Shown: positions 1-10,966, numbered from the stretch's first letter. The stretch: 19,073 bases of DNA from Conidiobolus incongruus B7586 (GCA_000697335.1 JNEM01014418.1:1-19073), one strand, 5' to 3'. A program made the numbers and translations. Notes: generated by a model not told the origin, from the sequence alone.

Positions 1-2040
1 ATAAAGTAATAAGAAATTTGTATTCTTATAATTAAAATTTTTAATTCTTTTATAAATTTTATAATATATGTTTTAAAATAGGATATATATTAAGTTTATT
101 AATTTATCCTGAATATTCCTTATTTGGAGTTTTTTAATAATTTTAATTTTATATATTTCATAATAAATATATTATTTGGTAAATATTTTGAAATTATATT
201 TAATAAATATATTAATATATAATATATTTAATTAATTTTAAAAATTAAAAAATAATATTATATAATAATATAGTGTTTCTTATTTATTAATATTAACCTA
301 TCAACATATTTCTAATATTTATTTAATAAAATTGAAAAATATTAAATAAAATATTTTTATTTAATTTTTTCAATTTAATTTTAATAATGGATTTTATTAA
401 TTAAGCAATAAATTATAAAAAATAAAACAAAATATATTTTTAGTCTTTAATTATTATATTATCCTAATGTTTAAAACTAAAAAAGCTATATCAATATATT
501 TTATCAAAATTGAGCTATTTTGAGAATGTTTAAATAATCAAATTGGAAAATTAGCTATTAACTTTTTATAAAAATAATTTTATAATACCTTAAAGATAAT
601 TAAATTGGTTAAAATAATATTTGAGTAATTTGAGTAAAATAGGATAAGAAGTAAATTCTAGGCAAGTTTAGATAGAAAAGTTAAAATATAAAAAGATATT
701 AAATGGGAGTATAAGTGCTATATTTTAATATATCTTACCTAAATATATTAGATTTTCTTAGCTTTTATTTAATTATATAAACTTATATTCATATTAACTA
801 AATTAATCTTATATTTGAATATATTCAATATATTAGTAAAACTAATAATGAAATATCTTCATAATATTCAAATTAAAACTATTAAGTATTTTTGAGTTTA
901 TGAATTTATATTATAATTGATTGAAATTATAGCTTGAAAGATATATCTCTTCAATATCTATAAATATAAATAGTATTTTCCAAATTTAGAATATCTTATT
1001 TACAAATATTTAGTTAATTTATATATAAATCTATTCTGATATATTATTTATATACTAGAAATAGAATTCAACAATTTAATGTTATTATAAAATAATAATT
1101 AAATTACAAAACTTTAATAGTTATTTTTAATTTATATAAAATTAATTTAAATATTAAATGTTTCGAAATAATGATTCTAAAGAGAATATGGTATATTTAA
1201 ATATATATAGTTAAAGATTTATATCATATTATTTAATCTAAAATTTTTTATTTAAAATAAATATTATATTCAATAAAAAGAGTAATGAAATAATTCAATT
1301 ATTTTAAGTAAAATCAATACAAAAGTTATTTCATTAGTAAATTATAGCTATAAATTATTAAATTTTATTAAAAAATTTGAATTTTAATCTATATAAATTT
1401 TTAGATTAAAAAACTTTATCTTTTAATCAAAATTAAATTTAAAATTTGAAATTCATAAATAATAAATTTATTAATCAATATAAATTTACTATTATAACTA
1501 TGATAAATTATTAAAATATAATCAAAATTTATTAATAAAGTAAATATTATAATATAATATTTAAAAAAAAATATTAACAAAATTTTAATTTATGAAGTAT
1601 TTAATTAAATAAGTGAGGAAATCTTAATAAAAATTTATAAATCTATAAATTAATTTATTATGGTTTATATATATTGAATATGTCATAAAAATTTAAATAA
1701 TTATAATTTTATTTTACTAAGATTATTTAACAAAAATCACAAATTTAAATCAGTTTCAAATTTATAATAGCTATCAACTTATTATTTTGCACAATATATT
1801 TTATTTCTATATTATATAAATATATGGAAATAGAGAAAAATATTTCAAAAAAATTAATTTGAATTCATTATTTCAATTAATCTATATTTGAATTAATTAT
1901 AAAATAATGTCAGTTTGGTAATAAATTTGTAAAGAAAAGGATTAAGATAAATAGTATTAATAATTTTATTTATTTATAATAAATAATAGCATTATTGAAA
2001 TTTTTCTCATTTATAATGACGCTTGAAATCTTAATAACAG
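1..2040. other. AT-rich intergenic DNA, no gene seen
   Basis: This stretch is almost entirely A and T, with short runs and no open frame of useful length. I see no RNA gene, no tandem array and no recognisable element. It lies beyond the 3' end of the flavin amine-oxidase-like gene. Confidence 0.7.
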
Positions 2041-3363
2041 CTATTTAAAGTGTTTTTCAGCAATATAATTTGCAGTTCGAGCAGAATGTTCCAAATTCTC
2101 CAGGTTCAGAAGTGGTGTGAAATAGCACAATCCCTTAGTCCCTTAAATTTGATCAAACATGGAGTAAAATCCTTACTTTAATTCTCGTGTTAGGACATGT
2201 GGAAAGTAGGACCAAGATTTACCGTAGAGCGCTGGATTTCCACCTTCTCCAGGTTTTAGTTTGTTAAAAGTGCCAATTACGTTCCTTTTGTAATTTTCCA
2301 TTTTACTCTGACTTGTGGGTTCCTTGAATGCTCCTGGAGTCCAAGAATATGAAACAAAGGCACTTCTCGTATGGTTGTACCAGATTGCAACTCGGCAATC
2401 TCCCAATACAGATGGGTTGGGAGGAGGGAGCAAGGGTGAATACGCATTATGAGAGAACCCAGGGGCATGGTTTGCAAATGTAGAATATTTGTTAATACTC
2501 ACTTGTTGTAAAACTTCTTTTTCTTTTTGACTAAAATCCAGGATGATCTTCGAAAGATCGTTTAAGAGAGGGGGAAATGCAAGCACTACAGAGTGACAAA
2601 GATTTGCTTTTAATTTACCATTATTGGATTTTGTGAAGACAATGCATTGGTTCTTATTTCTCACGATTTTGATCACTTTAGTGTTTAAACTAACATCTAA
2701 ACCCTTAGCGTACTGACTAGCAATTTCATCCATTCCATCGGGTACTTGATAAAAGTTGGCTTGGCCACTACCCAATAAATCGAATAATTGGACCAAATAA
2801 ATTGGAGGGGTTTCATCAAGGGCACCATAACTTTTAATTGTTAAATAGGTAAGTGCTGTAGAATTTAAAGCCTCAAGGTTATACTTCTTCATCCAAACTG
2901 AACATGGCTGAAATAACTCTTTACTCACATCCATAAGGCCAGGCTCCACTTTCAGGCTTTATCTCAACCGAAAATAGCTATTGAACGCTGAAATAACCTC
3001 TGGTTTAACATTATCCGACACAGGAATCTGCATTCCAGAATCTTGGTTATAAGTTACAGTATCACCTTTAACCGCTTCAATTTTCTTAATACCGAATTTT
3101 ACTATGATTTTGTTTATTTCGGTAAATGAATTAGTTAATAATACAGATCCCATATTCCAAGTTCTTCCATCTTGACCAAATGTATGCATCTTACTTCCAA
3201 CTTTTTCATTTTGTTCGAATATTTTAACGGAATAGCCTTTACCATGGAGTTTGTGGCCAATGTGCAAACCAGATATACCAGCACCAATTACACATACTGG
3301 ATGCTTTGTATTTGGTGTCAATTGATTGATTAAAACTGAATATAATATATTAGAAAGAATCAT
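2041..3363 (-). pseudogene. Flavin amine-oxidase-family (FAD/NAD(P)-binding) gene with three in-frame TAA codons
   Basis: A single frame runs from ATG (3363) to TAG (2043-2041), 441 codons, with no frameshift and no visible intron. The N-terminus has a Rossmann FAD site: VCVIGAGISGL with GxGxxG at residues 27-32, and an acidic residue (E50 in KIFEQN) at the end of the second strand where the family binds ribose. DGRTWNMGSVLL resembles the segment that follows in flavin-dependent amine oxidoreductases. The C-terminal part holds YFTPLLNLENLE and ANYIAEKHF, which look like a conserved family tail. Codons 135, 397 and 407 (2961-2959, 2175-2173, 2145-2143) are TAA. Protein-like sequence continues after each one, so they are not natural ends. 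Neighbouring genes end with TAA, which argues against a reassigned code. I read it as a young pseudogene; stop readthrough is the alternative. The substrate is unknown, and the first 20 residues are only weakly signal-like. Confidence 0.75.
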
Positions 3364-4559
3364 TCAGAATAAATTAATGAGTTTAAATAAAGTTATATAA
3401 ATTTTATATCAATTATTTATACATATTCATTGATTGTAATTTCAATTTGTATAATTTGATGTTTTATCTTCTAATTCAATTACTAATATATTTTATTGTA
3501 ATATTTGTTCAATGTTTTTATATTTTTATAAATTTCTGAAACTTTTTATATTTTGATTTAATCAAAGTTTAGATTTTGACTAACTTGACTCTTAAACTTT
3601 ATTTTTAAAGTTTTATATTGTAGCTTGATTCTTGTAATGCCAATTATAAATTTCACAGTATACTCAAGTTGATATAATATTTTTTTGATCAAAAAACTGG
3701 TTCAATGTTTTGTAATTTATTTGGATAGTAACAATCTTACATACACTCATAGAAAATCCCACATTACTAAATATGAATTGGTATCATTTATAAGAATAAA
3801 CTAATATTTAATTGTTTTGAAAATTTAAGGATATATATTCTAGAACATATTAAATTGTTAATACTATATATTGTAAATTGAATAGTATACTTTTATGTAT
3901 TGACTTCTAAATCCGTAAACAAATTCATAATTAAAACTAGATTAATTCCAAATAATATAAATTTAACAATAAATAATTTGATATTTCTATTGAAAATCAA
4001 TTAATAGAATTGGCTATTTGTATCTTTAATCTTTATTCACCAAGTGCTGACCAGAGTGACCAGTAATTTTTTATGAACATTCAATTTATAAAACAATTAA
4101 AATATAAATTTAATATGCCAATGTGATAAATTTTAAAATTTTTGCTAAATAATATAATAGTGAATGTGTCAATTAGTAGAGTATTCATTTGTTTTAACTG
4201 AAAAATTCTATTTTAAATTTGATAATATAAAACTAATAATATTACAAGATACAGCATATATTTTTTTACATTTCAGTAGTATAAGAAAGTAAAAAATAAA
4301 TTCTATATCAATCGACTATATATCAAGGGAAAAATATTTTAATTATGATATATTGAAATTTAATTTTAATGGAGATTAGTAAATATTGAATATTAGAATA
4401 CACATCTATTATTGATAATGGTAATAATAGAGTAAATAAAATTGATTATTATGATTAACCTTTAAAATATTGGAAAGTATTTAGATTTTTTTGAGTATCT
4501 GATAATGCACATTTCATTAAGTATATCGAAACCTATTAATATAAGTAGAAAGTAATTAT
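3364..4559. other. AT-rich intergenic DNA, upstream of the amine-oxidase-like gene
   Basis: No open frame or RNA gene is visible. The part next to 3363 should hold the promoter of the minus-strand flavin gene, but I cannot point to a convincing motif. Confidence 0.55.
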
Positions 4560-4632
4560 GGGGAATTAGCTCAAATGGTAGAGCGCTCGCTTAGCATGCG
4601 AGAGGCACGGGGATCGATACCCCGATTCTCCA
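4560..4632 (+). tRNA. tRNA-Ala (anticodon AGC)
   Basis: A complete 73-base cloverleaf is visible. The acceptor GGGGAAT pairs with ATTCTCC (one G-U pair). The D arm begins TTAGCTC, the anticodon stem CTCGC/GCGAG closes the loop TTAGCAT with anticodon AGC, and the T arm is CGGGG/CCCCG around ATCGATA. The internal A box (TAGCTCAAATGG) and B box (GGATCGATACC) for RNA polymerase III are intact. No intron. A T run at 4635-4639 is a plausible terminator. It decodes GCU/GCC alanine codons. Confidence 0.96.
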
Positions 4633-5232
4633 ACTTTTTCCATTGATAAATCAAAAAATGCTATTCATTTTCATTATATTCAAAATTATATTTTACTTAA
4701 CAATTCAATTTATCAAACCCTTTTAAATTACATTTTTTAATACCTTAATCTTCAAAACCTCTATTTATATTTAGTTTTTACACAATTTCATTGTTACTAA
4801 CATAAATTCTATATTTAATCCTTTAATTTTAGAGATTCCAGTATTTTTTAATTTAAAAATATTTTATATACTAGAATCAGTTTTTTAAAATTGTTGAAAA
4901 TTTGATAAATTAAGGCTTTACAAATATTATTCAAATGAATTAAAACTTCCCTCTACATGTTAATAATGAAGTAATTAGATCAATAAATTAATTATGATTA
5001 TAAGTTAATGATAATTGGTAAATTTGAATTCAAAATCCAGATTTTATAAATTTAAAAAATAATTTAATCATAATTTTGAGTAATCAATTAATTTAAACAA
5101 AATATTTTCTTAAATGGTTTCAAATATTGGAAAACTAGTTTGTGACTTATTCCATACAGATTGCAAATCTCTTAATCAATTTAAAAATCTATTATATATT
5201 TGAAATTATATCAATTTTTAAATTTAATTTAG
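4633..5232. other. AT-rich intergenic DNA, no gene seen
   Basis: Low-complexity AT-rich sequence between tRNA-Ala and the Kre9-like remnant. No frame, RNA gene or repeat array that I can support. Confidence 0.55.
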
Positions 5233-5664
5233 ATTATAAATTTCATTTTGGGGCATTTATCATACTATCTATATTACATATTCTTATTGAATACTATAAC
5301 TGCTTTATTTGGCTGGAATTTTCCATTCCACCCAGCTCCAGATCCATCTAAAGATATATTGATAGTTATATATCCTGACAAAGACACAGTGGTCAAGGTG
5401 AATGAGCCTTTGTAATTGAAATGAGTATCTGAGTACGACGAAAATGGACCTGTTCACATATTTTTGAGAAATGGCAGTTTAAATTTGGAAGCATTGTTAT
5501 ATTGGAATACTTTATATTTTTCTTTAAAGCAGAAAGTTGAATTATCTCCTTTTTGGCCCAGCTCTAATAATTATTAATTAATATATGTTGATTTGCCAAG
5601 GAAAAAAGTTGAGTTTTTTTCAAATGATTTTATAATTGTGAATTCATTTTGGAGACTGAAGTAA
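5233..5664 (+). pseudogene. Decayed gene resembling a Kre9/Knh1-like cell-wall domain
   Basis: This segment is less AT-rich than its flanks. One forward frame from about 5260 to 5664 reads as a protein-like chain broken by three stops (TAA 5413-5415, TGA 5422-5424, TAA 5575-5577). Readable parts include DILIVIYPDKDTVVKVNEPL, then NGPVHIFLRNGSLNLEALLY, WPSSNN, and a terminal VDLPRKKVEFFSNDFIIV. The order P..(D)TVxVNEPLxxKW-like, GPVxIFLxNG, YxVDLP, SNDFxI fits the Ig-like Kre9/Knh1 N-terminal domain found in secreted, often GPI-anchored fungal wall proteins. The TGA falls where that family usually has Trp. A different frame at 5234-5290 (KFHFGAFIILSIL) looks like a signal peptide core, which suggests a frameshift. 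Family assignment is from memory of the pattern and is tentative. Confidence 0.45.
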
Positions 5665-6498
5665 TCATATTGAAAACTTTCAATACACTCGATTAGCATA
5701 CATGTTAACTTTATAAATCATCTATTTTACCAATTGTTTCTATTGTAACAATGAAAATTATTGATATAAATAAAATTGATAAATTCTATTAGGCAGTTTT
5801 TCCTCAGTTATACTGTCAATGAGCAATCTCATTGTTAATAAAATTTTATTTGATTTAAGTATTGAATACTTATAATAATTATCTCGATTAAATACGCTAG
5901 CAATCATAAACCTATTATGAATAATACATGTTTATTTCACAGGCCTTAAACCTTGATCCTTTCATGAAAATCATAACAAATTCTATATTTGCATTAATGC
6001 ACTTGATTAAATTTAATTCCAAATATTTCTACATTATAAACTCATCGCAATAATAGTATATACTGTAGTTAATAAGGTTAAAAGTTAGCTTTATCATATG
6101 CATTAAATTAGTTTGAATAGTTTATAGAACTTTATTAAAAATTTGAAGTTATTTAATATCATAATTATAAATATAAATTCTATTTATCTATATTTCGTCA
6201 AATCTAGATAAATATAATTACAAGTATAATCCAATTTAAAAATTTGATATATTTAAAAAATATATATTATTTATGTTGAAATATACAAATTTTTGATTAT
6301 AATTAAATTGAAATGTTAATTAAAATCAAGTAAATATTCAGTCTCAAGTAGAAATACAGATATTAAAAATTAAATAATTTGTTTGAAATTATAATAGGTA
6401 ATATATAGTTGATCAATAAGGGGAAGTGTATTTGTTTTTAATTGTATTCCCATTTAATAGATATATATTCACACTCAAACAGAGTTTAACTATAATAA
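5665..6498. other. AT-rich intergenic DNA with a small inverted repeat
   Basis: No gene is visible. A perfect 7-bp inverted repeat, CAATGAG and CTCATTG with a 4-base loop, lies at 5817-5834. It has no T run or adjoining gene that would give it a clear job. Confidence 0.5.
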
Positions 6499-6571
6499 GC
6501 CAGGTTAGCAAAGTAGGTTGGGCATTAGACTATTAATTGGAAGGCTGTGGATTTGAGCACAGTATTGAGCT
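6499..6571 (+). pseudogene. Degenerate tRNA-Lys-like sequence
   Basis: Seventy-three bases align end to end with the intact tRNA-Lys(TTT) at 10967. Shared parts are GGTTAGC, GCAT.AGACT.TTAAT, and a T-arm region. The acceptor has mismatches at its third and fourth pairs, the D-arm A box is disrupted (GCAAAG instead of GCTCAG), the anticodon stem is weakened, the anticodon position reads ATT, and the T-loop motif is ATTTGAG rather than GTTCGAG. It is most likely a dead tRNA-Lys copy. It sits 294 bp upstream of the first peptide gene, much as the intact tRNA-Lys sits 245 bp upstream of the third. Confidence 0.7.
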
Positions 6572-6809
6572 GTATTATTTCTTTCTTTATATATTTAAGC
6601 TTTTGAATTTGATATATTTGTTTTGAATATATAAATTCCTTAACTTTTAAAATACACTAAATTTTATTTATATTCGACTTTATTTAATTATTTTATTATG
6701 TTTATTTAAGTATATTTGGTTAAATTTAATACTTTATTTAAAATTATGATAATAATTTATTTATTTAGTTATTTATATCAGAATAAAAAATATATTGATT
6801 TTGAAACAA

Positions 6810-6853
6810 CATAAATAGAAAGAGATTCGCGATGTAAAGAGCTATATTGAATT
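6810..6853 (+). promoter_or_regulatory. Core promoter of peptide gene 1
   Basis: A TATA-like box (CATAAATA, 6810-6817) is followed 25 bases later by TATATTGAATT (6843-6853), which ends 11 bases before the ATG. Both elements occur at the same spacing in front of the other two copies, while the bases between them differ. The second element is probably in or next to the 5' leader. Confidence 0.6.
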
Positions 6854-6864
6854 TAATATTCAAA

Positions 6865-7221
6865 ATGGCTTTTATTAATCAATTCACTACTTTGATCTCT
6901 TTTATTTTAACTCTTGTTAGTGCTGTTCCTTCTCCGGGACCATATCCTCAGTCTCCTTCTCCTCGTGGTGGTAGTAAATTAGCTAAGAGATGCCATGGCG
7001 GATGGGGCGGTTGGGACGGATGTGGTGGATGGGGAGGTTGGGGAGGATGTGGATGGTGTCCAATTTTCTTTGCCAACCAGAATTGTGTTGCTTCCGATTG
7101 CTGCCATGAGAACAATTTTAACCACAATGTTGCAGCTGCTGCTTTTTGTGAAAACACTTGCTGCAATGATGTTGATGCGAATCGCTTTGTTTGCAACGAT
7201 TTTAATACTTTTTTTGCTTAG
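6865..7221 (+). CDS. Secreted Gly/Trp/Cys-rich peptide precursor, copy 1
   Basis: This encodes 118 residues from the ATG in AAAATGGCT; the frame opens 18 bases earlier, but only with TTG. Residues 1-20 form a signal peptide (hydrophobic core LISFILTLV, cleavage likely after VSA). Residues 21-42 are a Pro/Ser-rich propeptide ending in KLAKR, a Kex2-type dibasic site. The mature chain would be residues 43-118 and begins with Cys. It has a GGWGGW/GCGGWGGWGGC block (43-65), then C-x4-CC-x14-C-x3-CC-x9-C (74-110): 11 Cys in all. The function is unknown; secreted effector, antimicrobial or wall-associated peptide are all possible. The mature coding DNA is nearly identical to copies 2 and 3, but the signal peptide is not. 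AATAAA at 7226-7231 is a candidate poly(A) signal. No intron seen. Confidence 0.88.
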   Translation: MAFINQFTTLISFILTLVSAVPSPGPYPQSPSPRGGSKLAKRCHGGWGGWDGCGGWGGWGGCGWCPIFFANQNCVASDCCHENNFNHNVAAAAFCENTCCNDVDANRFVCNDFNTFFA

Positions 7222-7558
7222 AATGAATAAAAATAAATAGATATATTGGATATTATAAAACCATCTTGTATATTTTGGTTAGTTTTATTAAATAGATTAT
7301 TAAAGCACTCAAGGATTTGATTTAAGTGTGTTTATGTATATGTAATATCATCAGAAAAGGACAGTTTAATAAGATATAAACTCACTACTTAAATTTTAGC
7401 AAATTCCAGTTTATAACTTTAAAAATTTGTCTAAATATATTAAATTATTAAAGAATTCAATAATTTTAAAATTTTCACTTTAATTTTATTAAATATTCAT
7501 AAATAAACCAAATTTAAAATTTCTACTTGGTTAAAAATATTTTCATATCAAAATGAAG

Positions 7559-7560
<2 letters not shown>

Positions 7561-7594
<34 letters not shown>
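7561..7594. repeat. (AT)17 microsatellite
   Basis: Thirty-four uninterrupted bases of alternating A and T lie in the spacer between peptide genes 1 and 2. Probably length-polymorphic; no coding role. Confidence 0.95.
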
Positions 7595-7598
<4 letters not shown>

Positions 7599-8203
7599 CA
7601 AATAACTATATAAGTAGAAAAATATAATTTAGTAAATTCATCATATTGATAATTTTTAATAAACTAGATCTATTTAATTGGTTTTTATTAAATTTGTTTT
7701 TATCAATATTTGATATAAATGATTAAAACCTTATTCAGAGTATTGATTCGAAATTTAATTTATATTATATGATAATTAAAAAAATTATTTTATACTATTC
7801 ATTATTAGACAGTTAATTTAATTTTTTCAATTGGAAATGAAAAATATTCAGAAAATCAATAATAAGAGGATAAAATTGGTTACAAATATCAGTATTTATA
7901 TCATTAATCGTAATCATTAGATTGAATATTAATTTACTATTTTATATATTTCAAAAATAGCTATAATGAAATATGTAAGCTTCTTATAAGTAGCTTTCTG
8001 GAACTATTGTTAATAGAAATATTAAAAATATTAAATTTTTAGTTTTTGAAGATTCATTTATTTAAAAAATCAGATAGATTCAAAATTATAAATATTTTTT
8101 AAGGCTTGATTGATTAAAATTTTTTATCAAATTATATTATTTAATATAATTAGGTGTATAATATAAATGGTATTTATTTATATTGATTAAAATATGAGAG
8201 TAA

Positions 8204-8247
8204 TATAAATATTCTAAGTTTCTTTCAAACATTCAATATATTGAATT
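8204..8247 (+). promoter_or_regulatory. Core promoter of peptide gene 2
   Basis: TATAAATA (8204-8211) starts 56 bases before the ATG. TATATTGAATT (8237-8247) follows after 25 bases and ends 12 bases before the ATG. Spacing matches copies 1 and 3 exactly. Confidence 0.65.
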
Positions 8248-8259
8248 AGATTTTCAACA

Positions 8260-8604
8260 ATGACTGCTTTTAGCCAACTTGCCTTATTCGTTGCCATTAC
8301 TTCATTTGTTGGAGCTGCTCCTGCTCCAAGACCTCAACCTTCTCCTCGTGGTGGTAGTAAATTAGCTAAGAGATGCCATGGCGGATGGGGCGGTTGGGAC
8401 GGATGCGGTGGATGGGGAGGTTGGGGAGGATGCGGATGGTGTCCAATTTTCTTTGCCAACCAGAATTGTGTTGCTTCCGATTGCTGCCATGAGAACAATT
8501 TTAACCACAATGTTGCAGCTGCTGCTTTTTGTGAAAACACTTGCTGCAGTGATGTCGATGCGAATAGCTTTGTTTGCAATGATTTCAACACCTTTTTCGG
8601 TTAG
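8260..8604 (+). CDS. Secreted Gly/Trp/Cys-rich peptide precursor, copy 2
   Basis: This encodes 114 residues. Residues 1-19 are a signal peptide (core LALFVAITSFVGA). Residues 20-38 are a Pro-rich propeptide ending in KLAKR. The mature chain is residues 39-114, 76 residues with 11 Cys, and differs from copy 1 by a few residues near the C-terminus (Asn to Ser, Arg to Ser, last Ala to Gly). Signal peptide, propeptide and about 20 bases of leader are nearly identical to copy 3 in DNA, but similarity stops abruptly at the stop codon. AATAAA at 8615-8620 may direct polyadenylation. It is a single exon with a TAG stop. The C-x4-CC and C-x3-CC motifs suggest a disulfide-bonded extracellular fold. I do not recognise a named family. 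Confidence 0.9.
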   Translation: MTAFSQLALFVAITSFVGAAPAPRPQPSPRGGSKLAKRCHGGWGGWDGCGGWGGWGGCGWCPIFFANQNCVASDCCHENNFNHNVAAAAFCENTCCSDVDANSFVCNDFNTFFG

Positions 8605-9112
8605 ACTTTTATTGAATAAATAGACCACTTAGATATCCTATTCTATATCCTCATTTTTAATTTATACAATATATACGATATATAATTACCTATATATCTG
8701 AGTTTTCATAAGAATAGAGCTTTAGCATTATATTGGAAATATATTTTTCCAAATAGTATTATAGTAAGGTTAACTTATTCATCATCTTATCACAATATTT
8801 TGGTTTCATATCCAACTAAAATCATATTATTATGGAAATTAAATAATTGCGTTTTTTAAAAACAACCAATATATTTCTTTTAAAAAGATAGAAATTGAAT
8901 ATATATCATTATTATTATAAATTAACTCAACCTACAAATATATTCATTATGTCTTGCACACAATTTTTTGGAATAATACAATATTCATTTTTTTATTCCA
9001 TAAAAATTTAATGTAAATATCAGAACATAGGTAGGTTTTTGTCAGTTTTATGAAAGTAGTAATGCGATTATCTAAATGATTACCCGCTCCAACGTCTTTA
9101 TTTCAACATCTA
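8605..9112. other. AT-rich intergenic DNA downstream of peptide gene 2
   Basis: Apart from the candidate poly(A) signal close to the stop of copy 2, I see no feature here. Confidence 0.5.
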
Positions 9113-9394
9113 TTTTCTTATAAAGATGTTACTATGGAAGTCACATCTCTTTATTCTAAAGGCTTCATTCTCTAAAAGACCTATCTCTCCTCTAAACTCT
9201 ATCTTTTGCCAACAATTTGACTATAAAGGAACAAATGTCATAACTCTAGCCAAGGAAGGTCAACAGACCTCTCACAAGTTGACAATATCCTTTCATCCAC
9301 CCAACAAAGCTTTCAATCTAGTACTGTCACTTACTAGCAATAACTTACTTACCTCAGCCACTTATTTTATGCATTCTTTGCTACTGACATTGTA
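9113..9394 (-). pseudogene. Remnant of an unidentified gene (weakly RhoGEF/DH-like)
   Basis: This is a clear island of lower AT content. The minus strand has one frame that reads as protein-like sequence broken by several stops: VAEVSKLLLVSDSTRLKALL, then KDIVNL, then PSLARVMTFVPL, then SNCWQKIEF and ENEAFRIKRCDFHSNIFIRK. The order (hydrophobic helix, L[LF]GG.KDIV.L.E, PSL, F.PL.SN) loosely resembles the start of a Dbl-homology RhoGEF domain, but this is a weak, memory-based match. A plus-strand ORF at 9126-9395 overlaps it; that translation (MLLWKSHLF...) looks like nothing known and I take it as a shadow. Confidence 0.35.
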
Positions 9395-10966
9395 ACAATA
9401 TATTCTCATTTTTAAACCAAATACGTTTTTGATTAATGAATTAAAATAACCAAAAAATTAATTAAATGAAATTAAAAGGATTAAAGAAAAAATATTTCAA
9501 ATTAAAATTTGTTTTTCAATTTAATTATACAAATATAATTATTACTATAAAACCTAATAATAGGAAATTTATTAAAAATTTTATAATTGTTAATTTATAA
9601 TCTTGTTTACATTACTATTCATGATTTTTTGATATTTTCATCAATCAATAATTTAAAATTATATAATAACATTATACACTCTATACTCAAATTTTGTTAT
9701 ATATGCATACTTATAAAAATCATTTAACATCAATGATATTTGATAATTACTTTGGACATATAATTGATATTATTTTAATAACTTAACAAATCATTGAATG
9801 GAAGTTAAAGAATATTATAATGATTCAATCAATATTATATAGATGTTTTTGCTTTATATAGCTTTACATTAATATCAATATTGGTATCAATAGCAGGGAT
9901 TAATGATATATATATAAAGTAAAATATCAATATACTTTGAATGAAAGCATGCTATAATTTGATTTAAAAAAATATTAAATATATTGTATTCTTGTCAAAT
10001 TTGAACTATAAATTTAAAAGGAATTTTACAACTCATTATTATCACCTAATAAAATTTTAATTGAAAAAAATTAATGTTACATAGTTAAGCTATTGGGGTA
10101 TAAATTTATTATTTAAAGCTTTAATATACATTAATAATTATGGAATAAATACTCTAACACATATACTTTATGAAATCGTGATAGTTGAATTTTATTTTCA
10201 ATAAAATTTAATAATGTATTTTATGTCAATTACTACTTAATAAATGTAGGATACGATGCATAAATAATATTATATTAGATAATTATATAACTTGAGTATT
10301 ATTTTACAAATAATTCGAAATTATTATATTCACTCACTTTCCAAAAATTAAACTCCAAAAAGTACTATTGCTTAATTTACAGCGTATTATCAAGTAAAAA
10401 AACACTATTAGAAAAACATAAATTTTGAATATAATAGATTATGTATTAATCCAGTCTTTATTTTTATGAAGTAAACTTCAATTAAAAACATCAATTTTAA
10501 AGTCAAATCAAAACTAAAAAAGCATTATGTGTATTCAAGTTATGGTTATATTATTACATATTAATATATACAATATAAAGTATTATTAGTATATTTTGAA
10601 AAATTATTATAAATCATACAGGAAATTCAAACTTAATAAAGCTATTATACAATACTGTGAATTATTATTTAATTAAATCTAGTATAGAATTGACATAAAA
10701 TGAATATCAATAAATAATCCTAGTTAGAGTATTTATTCAAGGAATATATTGAAGAATATACATCAATATCTGAATTAACAAATACTTGATAGCGAATGAT
10801 TTGTTATAGTTTGAAAAGCAACAGATGTAAATGAGATGCATATTTATAATAAAATTAATTTTGAACATAATAAGGATTAGATTGGGATAATTACAGAAAA
10901 AATGTTAAAATTTAAAGAAAATACATATTTATATAGTGATGAGTATAAAAATTTACAATTTAAGTA
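9395..10966. other. AT-rich intergenic DNA, no gene seen
   Basis: A long AT-rich stretch with no frame of interest, RNA gene or tandem array. It separates the decayed remnant from the intact tRNA-Lys. Confidence 0.6.

Larger units (their letters stand above)
7222..8259. other. Intergenic DNA between peptide genes 1 and 2
   Basis: AT-rich spacer with no open frame or RNA gene. It holds the AT microsatellite at 7561-7594 and, at its right end, the promoter of copy 2. Unlike copies 1 and 3, copy 2 has no tRNA-like sequence that I can see in its upstream 300 bp. Confidence 0.55.

Noticed and set aside
2041-3363. TAA reassigned to an amino acid in this organism
   Set aside because: The Vps60, uridine-kinase-like and MATE genes all end at TAA at the family-typical protein length.
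5142-5351. Plus-strand 69-codon open frame
   Set aside because: Its first half is low-complexity AT-rich translation. Only its later part (from about 5234) may be a signal peptide relic, and the protein-like sequence goes on in another frame.
5817-5834. 7-bp inverted repeat as a terminator or regulatory hairpin
   Set aside because: It is short, has no T run and no adjoining gene; such palindromes are expected by chance in this much AT-rich DNA.
6948-7196. Long Pro/His-rich open frames antisense to the peptide genes (also at 8334-8628 and 11386-11703) and sense frames starting MADGAVG
   Set aside because: They exist only because the Gly/Trp repeat DNA is stop-poor in other frames. They lack a family pattern, while the main frame has a signal peptide, KR site and ordered Cys.
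6865-7221. Metallothionein or CFEM-type protein
   Set aside because: Cys is too sparse and the chain too rich in Trp and Gly for metallothionein, and the Cys spacing does not fit the eight-Cys CFEM pattern.
9126-9395. Plus-strand 89-codon open frame
   Set aside because: The translation has no recognisable pattern, and the opposite strand carries the more protein-like, though broken, sequence.
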